Part shown: positions 33,901 through 44,035 of the stretch, piece by piece
Position numbering within the stretch: position 1 is the first letter of the stretch
Layout of the letters: each line of letters begins with the position of its first letter
Source of the DNA: Gnetum montanum
Taxonomy: Eukaryota; Streptophyta; Gnetopsida; Gnetales; Gnetaceae
Direction: 5' to 3'
DNA length: 44,128 bases
NCBI GenBank assembly: GCA_015680685.1
Contig: MNCI01019073.1
Span: forward strand, 67,415 to 111,542
The notes under the pieces: generated by a model
What the model was told of the DNA's origin: nothing
What the model saw: the letters and a program-made list of their open reading frames with translations, nothing else
Databases searched by the model: none
Program-made: the position numbers and the translations under genes

Positions 33901-34960
33901 TCTAGGGCTCTCATAAGGATTCTTGTGGGGCCCACTATGCTAGGAAATTCATAGCCATTAAGATCCTGATGGCAGGGTGTTATTGGCCAATCATCTTCAG
34001 GGACACCCACCAATTTGTTTGCTCTTGTGAATGCTGTCAATGAGATGATGGAATGATCGCTCGAATGGAGGGACTTCAATAGTGGATTCAACCACTAGAA
34101 CCCTTCAACATCTAGGGCATCAACTTCATGGGTCCCATCATGCCCATGTCAAATGAAATGACGCACATAATCATTGCCATTGATTACTACACAAAATGGG
34201 CAAAAGTAGTAGTCATCATCGACATTTCATCATCTACTGCTGCACGGTTTGTACAACAAAATGTTGTAAATAGGTTTGGAATGCCACATGCACTAATTTA
34301 TAACAACGAAACCCATTTTACAGGCACTATGTTTTACAAGCTTATGCAATGCTTAGGGGTTGAACATAAACTAACAACACCCTACCACCCCCAAGCTAAT
34401 GATCAGGCAAAAGTTACTAATAAGGAGATCACAAAGATTCTGATAAGAGCTGTTAGCAAATATAGGAGAGACTAGAGCATAAAACTAAATGATTCCCTCT
34501 AGGCATACTTCTCAACATGGAAACTACCTATAGGCTACTCTTCCTATGAGCTACTGTATAAAAAATTATCAACTCTATCTATTCAGTTTGAGATTTGTAC
34601 ACTTTCAATAGCCTATGACTTAGACCTTGACCTTAGCCTAGCACAAAAAGAAAGCTTAATAAACCTAAATGTGCTAGATAAAAATTGATTAGTAGCCCTA
34701 TCTTTGGATGAAATGCATAAGGCATTCAACAAAAAGTGCCATGACCTTAGAATATGGAAAGTAAAATTTCAACCTAGAGACAAAGTCCTCTACTAGAACC
34801 CCACATACATATGTTCAAAGACAAAGTCATAAATACTATGGGAGGGGCTTTATATTATCTATGAAACCTTTCCTTCTAAGGCCATGTTAATCTACAAAAT
34901 TGAGAGTCTAAACAAAAACTAGCTAGTCAACATGTAACAAGTAAAACCTTTTCATAAACC
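31000..34960 (+). pseudogene. Element C pol: protease, RT, RNase H, integrase (Athila-like gypsy)
   Basis: A Pro-rich piece (YPHPPPHPLAHAAPP, near 31078) precedes the protease: KALLDSSSIVNLISHEMYN near 31509, where the active Asp is kept but the usual Gly of D-S/T-G is Ser. Pre-RT: LELKTLPISMEYAFLKNGK near 32151. RT: WITPLMIVPKKGGK near 32473, YYNFLDTYSGYNQIHIAPED near 32620, and VEVFIDDFSTY near 32815 with the catalytic DD intact. RNase H: KNASNYALGAML near 33268, with Asn replacing the first Asp of the usual DAS. Integrase: GPIMPMSN near 34129 and IDYYTKW (Asp 34182-34184). The second acidic residue is Asn (34302-34304) and the Glu is Lys (34410-34412), so integrase is dead. No gag core is seen upstream. 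Stops are frequent. Domain order and wording fit the Athila lineage. Confidence 0.9.
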
Positions 34961-35834
34961 TAAGGAAGCTAGTGCAACAAACTTCTCATTGGATGGACAA
35001 CTATGCTCAATTTTTTAAATCTTCTCCTTACAACTTAGTCATGGGGGATATGGTTGTCCATGCTAACCATTATAGTGGCTCCTTAGTTTTTCATCTTTTT
35101 TTTTTCATGTTTTTGTTTTACACTTTGTTATTTTTACAACTTTTTGTTTTATGCCTCCTTTATCTCACATGTTTTTGTTTTTACTTAATTAATTTTTCTA
35201 ATTTTTATACAACATCATTAGTATGTTTTATATTTCTTGAATATTTTACAATTTCTTGTATATTTTATTCTATTTTGGTGTGATTTTCTCATGATTTTTA
35301 CTACTAAAATGCCTTATTATCAACTGGACACCATGATGCTGTAGCTGTTTGATAATGGTGGTTTATTCTTAATATTTTTTATTACTAATATTTGGTTTTT
35401 AGTTTTGAATTTTGATGATTGATAACTAAGACAAAGTTTCTTTTTCATAGAATAGGCAGTGAGTCCTGATCATCCACCCATCCACAAACTCTATGGTTTT
35501 CCTTGTTTTGAAAACATGATGTCCTCTTTCATTAGTAAAACCTTAACGAACTTGTGACCTTGGTAGTTTCTAGACTTGGGAAGGATTCAAAGGTTTGTAA
35601 AGTATGTAACTTCAAAGGAATTCAAAGCTCTCTCTACCTTCTACTATCTTGAGTGCAAGTGTGTTTTTCATGGATCTCTTAATGTTCCGTGTCAACAAAT
35701 AATAGGAAGTTGAATAAGTCTTTGCATGGTGTGGTTCCCATACAAAAATCCATTAAAAAATAAACAAGCAAATGATGGGAATTCAAATCACATCCCTTAG
35801 ACATAATAAATGGACTACAAGCACTAATTATGGG

Positions 35835-35854
35835 ACTAGAAAGACATGTTACCC
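35835..35854 (+). repeat. Conserved spacer motif in element C
   Basis: ACTAGAAAGACATGTTACCC, identical to the two copies in the spacer of element A, followed by CATGCCTAAAGGTCC. Confidence 0.75.
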
Positions 35855-36569
35855 ATGCCTAAAGGTCCCTTCTAACTAAGGCCCTTTTCTCACTTTCTGC
35901 TTCTCTTTTCTTCTTGAAAAAGAATGATGTTTGATTTGTAGGAGCATTCTTGTGTCTTAAGGAGGTGGAGTGGTGTTAGAGTGGCAATACGAAGTCATTA
36001 AACGTGGTTGGTTTTGGTCTAGACTAAGGATGGACTATATCGGGTCATTTAACCATGAATTCCACAAAGGACTTCATGTGACCAAGATCAAGAACCTTGT
36101 TTTACTCTCTCTATCATTTATTAATGCTTCCATAACTAACCTCACTACCAATTGTTCATGTTTTCATCCAATGTCTTAGTTTGATGTGTTGAAATTCTTG
36201 ATAGATTCTCCAAGTTTGGTCCTTAACTTTTCGTAACCATTAATCAACTATGGAGCCCATGAACTCTGTAGTTGAGGTTATGCAATGGCATGTGTCACCA
36301 TGGAAAGGACCTACTTGCATATTTTGTGATTTGGTTAGTTAAGTTCCTTACCCTTAGATGTTGCTACAATCAAATCTTTTGTGCGCTCCATTGTGCATCC
36401 AACTATGCACTCCTTAAGGCATTTTTCTTCATAAAATCTCATTCTCCAATCATTTCTCAAATTTCTAAACTTCATAATCCTCATCTAATATTTTCATCAT
36501 ATTCATGGATTTTTGGGATTTTATTTGATCCTTATTTCACACAAAAAATTCTTGTTTTTTTTATTACTT

Positions 36570-36645
36570 TTGACAAAGTCAATGGTGGTCAATAACTACA
36601 TCGACTAGGCCTCATCGATGCAGCACAAAAATTCTATAAATACTA
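36570..36645 (+). promoter_or_regulatory. Promoter-like region upstream of ORF3 in element C
   Basis: TATAAATA at 36635-36642 lies about 465 bp ahead of the ORF3 start. Upstream is CATCGACTAGGCCTCATCGATGCAG, in pieces matching the element's 3' LTR (TTGACTAGGCC near 40569 and GGCCTCATCGATGTAG near 40607). Shared with element A is the layout CA(T)AAAA, CTATAAATA, ACCC. It may be an internal promoter for ORF3, or alternatively the 5' LTR of a separate ORF3-only element. Confidence 0.4.
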
Positions 36646-37105
36646 CCCACTACTTTGAAATTTTTATCATTTGCTGCAAAATGGGAGGGGAGTTTTTGCA
36701 ATTTTTCAAAGCTCATAAGTTTTACATTATTTGTCCAAATCACTCTATTCTTTGATCTTATAGCTACCAAAGGTAAGCTCTTAGTCATGGGAGGCCACAA
36801 ACCTTAAGGTTTATGACAGAAATTTTTCAAAAATTTTCAACTCTGCCAAAGGGGTAATGAATCAAATAATATTACACCATCAATTTTTGAGAATTTAACC
36901 CTTCCAACACACTTCATTAAACCTAAAATTACTTATTAATATTAAAATAATAATAAAATAATAATTGAAATGATCAAATCAACCATGATCACAACTTAGC
37001 TAGGTGTAACTTTTTCAAAGAGATAAGGTATCCCAATTGTTTTAAGTTACACATTAAATGAAAAACCTTGGTCATGCTGTGATTATAGATGGCACTAAGA
37101 TCAAA

Positions 37106-40100
37106 ATGGACACAAGAAGGAGAACCATCCCAACAAAAGGACAAATGACCTAGAGCTAGAAGGGAGCAAAGGAACAAGCCCAGGAGCAGGCAGAAAAAAC
37201 TCATGTGACAGGACCTCTTTAGGAGAAGCCCAAAGTGGAATCTATCCAATAGATTCCCAAAGAAGATCTTGGAACAAAACAATCTCATCAAGGAGAGGCA
37301 CCAGGGCCTGTACTAACACTTGAGGTCACATTGACATAAGCCTACCTTGATATGATTAAGCCTCATGATGTCCAACACTCAGTTCTCCAAGAACTAAACT
37401 TTGGGACATTCTTAGAACATGCTCCACCTAAAGTCAAGACACAGTTGCAAAACTCTCCCATGTGGCTAATCACCACTTCTATTGGAAAGTGGTACATGGG
37501 AGAGACATATCTCTTCTAGAACAATAGAAAGGTAGGAGCCACTATGAAAATTAAGGTCATTTAGGTGTCCTGCTTGACAAAAGCTATTACGTAAGCTCTT
37601 GGTCTACCTAATTTTGGAATCCATTTGGTAGAGATCTCCATGCAAGCAGACCCAAAGAAAAAAAAAAGAGTGGACCTAGTGATGTTATGGGGTTGACTGC
37701 AAGGAGTTTGACGCCCTCACATCAACAAAGCACATATACTTCAAGATAATGGCTTATCACCTCAATCTGATGGTGAGACCAAGCAAGGTGACTAGTTTCT
37801 CTACCTATGCATGTGCCACTTTAAGTGGGAAATTCCTTGTAAACCTTCCATAGCTAATCTATTTTGAGATATAAAAGCACTTCAAGGAAAATGAATATGG
37901 AAGGAAAACCCTATCCTTTCCATGCCTTATCAGAAAACTCTATAAAAGGGTAGGGATAGTTTGTTATGCAAATGACACAATCAGGCATACTTCCATTGCC
38001 TCTTAGTCTAAAATGATGAAAGAAAAGACCCCTACTGTATCCAAAGAATAGGATAAACAACTACTATCTCCACCACCCACTTAAGAAATAATGCTAGAGG
38101 CCCACACTGCCATTGAGCACTTATGCAAAATCTAAGAGCAGCTCTTATGTGAGCAAGAGTAGCAAGCAGCGGAATATTTTACCTTACCAAGTGATAGCGC
38201 TAGGTGCCCTGACACTTAGCCAGCTACTCCCAACGATGCATATCTCATCTTTAGGCATAGGCATTCCTAGCTTGGCCAGTACTCCAATATCAAGCATGCT
38301 ACCTCCTAGTAGCTCCCACATCAGTTCACCAGAGATGCACCAACACCTCTGATAGGCACGGGAATTCCCAACCTTACCAGTACGCTCTCGTAACTGGCAC
38401 TTCCTCTTGTCGTCCCAACAGGAGGGTGGTCTGGCCTCGCACTAGACCTGGCTTGGCACTGACCAAGCTGTGGCACAGCTTTGTGCTGGCCTGGCATCGC
38501 ACCAAGACCTCCTGTCTTGACTACCTACATACCTACTCGCATGCACACTTGCTATGGTGAGTTTGGGGCCACCTCAATGAATTGGCTTAAACAATCAATC
38601 AAATGGAGGAAGGTGGATCAATATTCTCAACCCAAAGAATCAGCTACCCATGAGGTCAAATCTTAGTGCTTGAGAGGTAATAGTGTCTCTCTCACAACAA
38701 CAAAAATTCCTAGAAATCTTTGAGAATTCCACTACCTTTTTGGTGCACTTGGAAGGAGGCTAGGGGGTAACTTTCTTGGTGATGCAATACCAAGGATAAG
38801 AGACAATAGCAGAAGTGGTTACTAATTGAATTGTCGAAGCATTGAATGCACCTGTGGTGTCTATACTAGATATTTCTACACTCAAAGATGTGCAAAAGTT
38901 TGCAAGAACTATTAATGGTAAATTAAGTGTAGCCCAACACAAGGATTTGCTAGACTGATTGGTGGGAACTAGGCAACCAATTCTAGATATCTTTGATTTT
39001 CCAGATAACATCACCACAACTCAATTAGAGCTACTTGAAGAAAAGGATAAATGCATCATTTTGGAATGGCAACTCGAAATGGCTCAAGTGCAAAACCAAC
39101 ACTTAGCCATGAAGGTTACTAAATTAAGAGCCCACCTTGTTGATCCTATGCTCATCAATGCTTCACTGACAAGAGATGAAATTTTTCAATAGCTTTAAGA
39201 AAAAGTTAAATAGGTTGAGGTGGCGATGGTGATAGCCTTTTTTGACTAGTCCATGGTTGAGGCTAACACATATTCAGTTTAGAAGGACTTGGCCTAGATG
39301 CACCTAGAGAATGAGATGTTGATCATAGAGAATCATTGCTTGTGGAAAGTTAATATGTAGAAACAACAAATGCAAAAATTCATCCATCAACAATAGGAGT
39401 AGCTAACTAGGGTAAACATGGAATTGAGGAGATTGAAAGCCAAAAATAGAAATCTCTCTATGGAGAAAGTTCGTGCCTTACACCAAAACTATGTGATTGA
39501 GATTATTTCCTGGAAGAATGAGGCTCTCAAATTTGAGAGAGTTAAGAATCACTACAGAGATTAGGTTGGCCTATAGAAAGAAGTTAATGAAAAAGACATC
39601 TAGATAACTAAGGCAAAAGTTAATGAGACCCTCTAGCAACTCCAGTAAGAAAAAGAGGTGTTGCAAGCTATCATTAATGTGATAGATGTTGATAACAAAG
39701 TGGAGATCCACATGAAGGAGTTTTAGATTGAAGAGATGACAAAATACATGAAGCTTGCCAATCTCTGATATTCAAACATGGCAATGTTGATTGCTAGACA
39801 GCTATAGTCATAGTTAGAGAAACATGTGGCCAACTTGTACTTGCTATACAAGGTAGAGTTCAAGCACCACAAGTAGACCAAGCAAAAACAAATGTTGAAC
39901 TTGAAGTTCTTAGGGTAATATTCTTTTATTAAAAATCAACTACTAAGAACTTGGCTAGAAGAATTAAAAATTACTAGGAATTGTATAATGTAATTAGGGC
40001 ATTTTACATTGAACAAAAACAATTTTCTACCTAGTTCATCAATGTCAAGAAGCTATTTCCAATAATTCCCTGTCCTTGGGATGTGCCCATTCTAGCCCAC

Positions 40101-40300
40101 ATTGGCGAAGCTACGTGAATCGTGCACAATCCTAGGAGTAAGAAGAAGACGATGAAAGCATTGTTGGATGCTTTTCATCTTCCACCAATAGTTGCAAATA
40201 CAATAGTACAACCACAATAGTCTTAACCATTACATGTGCTTGAAGTAGAAGAACGTCCTTCAAAACCTCAAAAGCCTCCACTACCTAGGACTCTTTAATC
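37106..40300 (+). pseudogene. Element C ORF3: transposon-domain plus coiled-coil protein relic
   Basis: Starts MDTRRRTIPTKGQMT at 37106 and parallels ORF3 of element A. ELNFGTFLEHAPPKVKTQL (near 37390) and KWYMGETYLF (near 37483) precede HIYFKIMAYHLN, then LMVRPSKVTSFSTYACATL and LSFPCLIRKLY (37731-37950), the transposon-domain match. The middle (38960-39900) is strongly charged and heptad-like, for example LEEKDKCIILEWQLEMAQV and LAMKVTKLRAHL, then MELRRLKAKNRNLSMEKV. The end keeps CPWDVPILAHIG (40071-40106) and a Pro-rich PSKPQKPPLPRT tail. Stops are common. A local oddity at about 38340-38500 is GC-richer with a repeated CTGGC(C/A)TCGCAC word. The function is unknown; conservation of the whole layout in two elements shows it was a real gene. 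Confidence 0.6.
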
Positions 40301-40499
40301 TTCTCCACTGTCTTTGCATCATCAAAGGGATTATGTTTATAAATTTTGTCCTAGTTTTCAATTTTCTAGTCCTGAACACCAAACAAATTTTGTAATGATT
40401 GTATATCTGTACACTCAAGCACTTAGTGTTTATTTGTGTTTGTCATATGTCTATCATCATTTAATAATTTCATACCTTCCCAAATTTGTAAAGAACTTA

Positions 40500-40634
40500 A
40501 GGACAAGGTTTCATTCAATTGTGGGGGTAAGATGAATCATAAATTGGTTGCTTCAATTGGGCCTTATTGACTAGGCCTTGTTGACACATTATTTGATGCA
40601 TTGACATGGCCTCATCGATGTAGTGTCTATTTTG
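40500..40634 (+). mobile_element. 3' junction and first 100 bp of element C 3' LTR
   Basis: AAGGACAAGG, TTTCATTCAATTGTGGGGGTA is the priming-site region. The LTR then begins TGAATCATAAATTGG near 40534 and carries GACTAGGCC and GGCCTCATCGATGTAG words. It stops abruptly at about 40634, where a LINE beta copy begins in mid-ORF, so most of this LTR is missing. Confidence 0.55.
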
Positions 40635-42013
40635 AATATTCAAGATGAACATTGTAAGAAATATTTTAAGTATCTTGATAGCTCTTCCCATTTTCCCTCT
40701 TTAGATAAAATTTCTAATGAAAGGACCTTCATCACTGACCACAATAGTCTCCTTTCATATCTAAAGGAGCATTTCAAGGCCTAATTTATTGCTACCTCTA
40801 TGGATCTCTCATCATTTGAGGCTACCACTCTTAATTACCCTAGGTTAGTTAATTCTACCATGTTGTAAACTTTAGAAGTTGATATTATTGAGGTTGAGCT
40901 TCAAGAGGCTTTTTTTAAACTGAGTCATAAGAAGACCCTTGGTTATGATGGTTTTCCTACTAAATTTTTTCAAAGTCATTAGGATCTAGCAGGTAATGAT
41001 CTCTTACAAGTTATTAGAGAGGCTACCCTTGCTAGTTATCTTAGGCCAAATGTAAATCAAGTAATCATTTATCTTCTTCCTAAATTGGGGGATCCTACTT
41101 GTATCTCCAATTGTTCTTAATGTGGTTTACAAAATTGGGGCCAAGTGCCTAGCCTTACATTTGAAGAAAACTCTTTATTATATTATATCTTCCCCCAGCA
41201 AATAGGATTTAATCTTGGGACATACATTTTAAATAATGTGGTTGTTGCTTAGGAAGATCCTGAGTGGGTATAGGACAATGGTCAAGATATCCTCTTGATG
41301 AAGGTAGATTATGCTAAAGCCTATGACAATATTAAGTGGGACTTTATTATCTAGACAATGACTCAACTAGGTTTTGGTCCTAAGTTTCTTCATATGTTGA
41401 AATGTTTATTCTCTTATGCTACTACAAGAATTACTACTACCTTTGGTATCACTTCTTCCTTCTCTATTCATAGGTATGTTAGGAAAGGTTGTCCTCTTGC
41501 CCCTGACCTCTTCATTATCATTGTTGACTTCCTTTGTCATTAATTAAACTTTGATATTCAAAAAAGAACCTCTCTGGGATTTGTCTCTCTTCCCCTCAAT
41601 ATCAACTTCTTAATATGCATTTCACCGATGACTCCTTTTTTCTCATTGAAAACATTGTTGCTAATGTGTAGTGACTCTTATCTTGGGTGGAGTAATATTT
41701 CTTTCTCTTCATCTCCGCTATTAATTAGAGCAAATCATTTTTTGATAGTTTCAACAATAATTACAGTCATTTTCCTAACTATTACTAGAAGCTTATTTAG
41801 GACCAAGATATCATTAATATTTTTGGTATTCCCTTCCATTTTTGAGGTCCTGCTTTAGTCCTCTAGGAGCAAGTAATTTCTCAAATTCAAAGAAAATTTG
41901 AAAAATGAAAGACTAAATCCCTCACCCTTGTAGGTAAGTACCTTGTTTATGAATCTATTTGTGCTTCTACTGATGTGTATTATTTCTTGTGCTGGGCTCC
42001 CTTCCATGCTACC
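40635..42013 (+). pseudogene. LINE family beta, copy 2, RT region
   Basis: Reads as the RT of copy 1: LGYDGFPTKFFQSH near 40940, LMKVDYAKAYDNIKWDF near 41295, YVRKGCPLAPDLFIIIVDF near 41474, and HFTDDSFFLIE near 41618. In motif A this copy keeps the Asp (GAT, 41307-41309) that copy 1 has lost to His. It begins in mid-ORF and ends at the LTR insertion point. Confidence 0.87.
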
Positions 42014-42812
42014 TAATGAGTCATGTTTTGTTAGGGCTCTGATATAAGAGTCACATTATCGGGTATTTGATATTGGGGCATAAACTCTAATGTTAGGGAT
42101 CCAATATTTCCTAATTCATGATAGCCTATAAATACAACACTTGGGTGCATGGTTTGGATATAGATTTTAGAAATAGACATAGAAAAGTTTTCTTAGTTTG
42201 TTTCTAGTGTATGCCCACAGTATGATGTTAAGTGATTATACAACATACTTATTCAAGTGTGATGTACTTGGACATATGAAATTGTTAATTACCTAAATGC
42301 TTACTATTTTCCTTAATTAATGTTTATCATTTATTATTTTTATTGGTTTTTGTCATTAAGCAGAATAAGTACGACTAATCACAAGCACTTAAGTGTAATT
42401 ACTTGGTAACCTAGTAGTGTTATTGTTTGGTACACCCAGTAATGGTATGCTTGGTGATCCCAGTGGTAGTTGCATGAAGTCCAAGGCATGTATGGAAGGT
42501 TAGGAATGGATACTCATTGCATGTAGGCTAGTTTAGACTTTACTTTCCATTGTTAATTAGTTAGATAATTGATTTCCTTATTATTGTTAAGAGTAGCATA
42601 AGGTTGAAACAACATCAAGAATCATATGCCTCACTTTGGACTAAACAATGCATGACAAAGCTACCACTAGTCCAAGTTGGAATACAGCGAACTGCAATCA
42701 AAACATAATGATCTAGATGCCACAATTGGTGGCATCCATGAAATTTGACCAAATCATGTGTGAACACTTGTGCTTCATATGGTTGGGCATAAGGGGTACC
42801 CATTGCTCATCA
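42014..42812 (+). mobile_element. LTR of element A, duplicated copy
   Basis: Begins TAATGAGTCATG (TG worn to TA) at the same LINE position as 20222, has TATAAATA at 42127-42134, and ends CTCATCA before a primer site TTGGCATTGTTGCCAGGG (42813). Relative to the other copies it lacks a short block after GGACATATG near 42277. Confidence 0.83.
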
Positions 42813-42999
42813 TTGGCATTGTTGCCAGGGATGGTGCTAGCTATTTAGATTAGTTATATTATACACAATCACTATAACCACATTAACGATTTATCTTTTA
42901 GAAAATATTACATCACACACATCATTAACTAACAATAATGTTTCTTTTACATGGAAGCAATAATGCATCATATGAAAAGAACATTCATTAGAGAACTCA

Positions 43000-43842
43000 T
43001 GGGATATATATTGAAGAAAATTGGAGTGACCAACCTCATGCAAGGATTTCATATGTTCATGACCACCCTAACTACACTCAAGAACTACAGTCACCTAAGG
43101 CAAACAATCCTAGAGGAGATGGAGTAAGTCCTAGATTAGGGAGGTCTCAAAGCCTATGACCTCCTCATAACCTAGAAAAGATAAATTAAGGAATCATGGG
43201 AAGAACTATAGAAGTCATGGAAATTCTCCCAGTTGCTCATCCTCCTCTTCCTCTTCAAAATCTAGTTCTAACAAAGATGAACATAGGTATAGAGATAAAG
43301 CTCTACTATGGGATCAAAAGAAGGATAGAAATCAACAGCAAAGGAAAAATCAAATACATTAAAATGAACATAGGCAAGATCATCACGATTAGATAAATAG
43401 AAATAGAAATTTACACTACAACATGTCTAATGTTGATGAACCCTTGTTGGCCACTAAGAGCATGATGTAGATTATAGATGTAGTTAAAATACATCACAGG
43501 CATTGAAAGGAAAGTCACATCAAAGGCCTGATATGAATAACATTCCTAAATTCATGAAAGGCTATAATTCTGATCCACAACATCATGTATAAGCCTTTCA
43601 TGATGCCTGCATCTTATAGAACATTGAAAGTGGATGGAAAAAGCTTTAAGCTCTTTCCTAGAATACTAATAGACAAATCCAAAGTGTGGTATAGGTCATT
43701 GAAATCAAATTCAATCCATCAAACCCAGGTCACCCATGTGACAAGTGAGAATACTGACAACTATACTACAACGACCAATAACATAGGAAGGTTTAGCACC
43801 ACAACATCAACAAAAGAATGCCTGTGCTCTGAACATACATAG
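43000..43842 (+). pseudogene. Gag relic of element A, duplicated copy
   Basis: Matches the gag of the first copy: ISYVHDHPNYTQEL, the Ser run followed by NKDEHRYRDKALLWDQKKD, and the core YRTLKVDGKSFKLFPRILI then DKSKVWYRSLKSNSIHQTQ (about 43612-43731). The core is more intact here than at 21775, with an open frame of 85 residues from 43585. It is interrupted at 43944 by another LTR. Confidence 0.75.
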
Positions 43843-43985
43843 GAATGATAATGAGAGTAGATTTCCACCACAATCTCTAAAACACCCTTTCTTTAGGATG
43901 GTTTCCATGCATAAGCACAACACTCGTGGACCAACTAACTCATCTGATGAGACGCGACATGCACTGGGCCGCAATATCGCATCCC

Positions 43986-44013
43986 ATGCGATATCGCGTA
44001 CGCGATATCGCAT
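43986..44013. promoter_or_regulatory. 28-bp perfect CpG-rich palindrome
   Basis: Two GCGATATCGC decamers flank a central GTAC and are extended by AT on each side, giving 28 bases identical to their own reverse complement, centred between 43999 and 44000. A further GC(A/G)ATATCGCATCCC word occurs at 43971-43985 and again at 44002-44016. It ends 14 bp before a TATA box, the position of a proximal promoter element. Confidence 0.85.
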
Positions 44014-44027
44014 CCCGCAATCATATC

Positions 44028-44035
44028 TATAAATA
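44028..44035 (+). promoter_or_regulatory. TATA box of element D LTR
   Basis: TATAAATA within ATATCTATAAATAAGAGG, 83 bp into the LTR. The start of transcription would fall near 44060. Confidence 0.65.

Larger units (their letters stand above)
34965..37105 (+). other. Element C spacer between pol and ORF3
   Basis: About 2.1 kb. It starts with a hydrophobic, Phe/Leu-rich open piece (to 35283) that may be low-complexity rather than a real membrane protein, then non-coding text. It contains the 20-base motif shared with element A (35835-35854) and a TATA-box region near 36635. Short open frames here have no recognisable motif. Confidence 0.55.
40635..43944 (+). repeat. Diverged second copy of the LINE beta plus element A block
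   Basis: This region parallels 18845-22176 from end to end with offset about 21790 at the start and 21768 at the end. It includes the same LINE segment, the same LTR insertion point (after CCATGCTACC), LTR, primer site and gag. Three LINE stops are shared: 40866, 41118 and 41352 correspond to 19076, 19328 and 19562. Scattered substitutions and small indels separate the copies, so the duplication is not recent. Confidence 0.9.

Noticed and set aside
34972-35283. Hydrophobic 103-codon frame after element C pol, possible membrane or envelope protein
   Set aside because: Composition follows T-rich low-complexity DNA; no signal peptide or conserved motif, and no counterpart is clear in element A.
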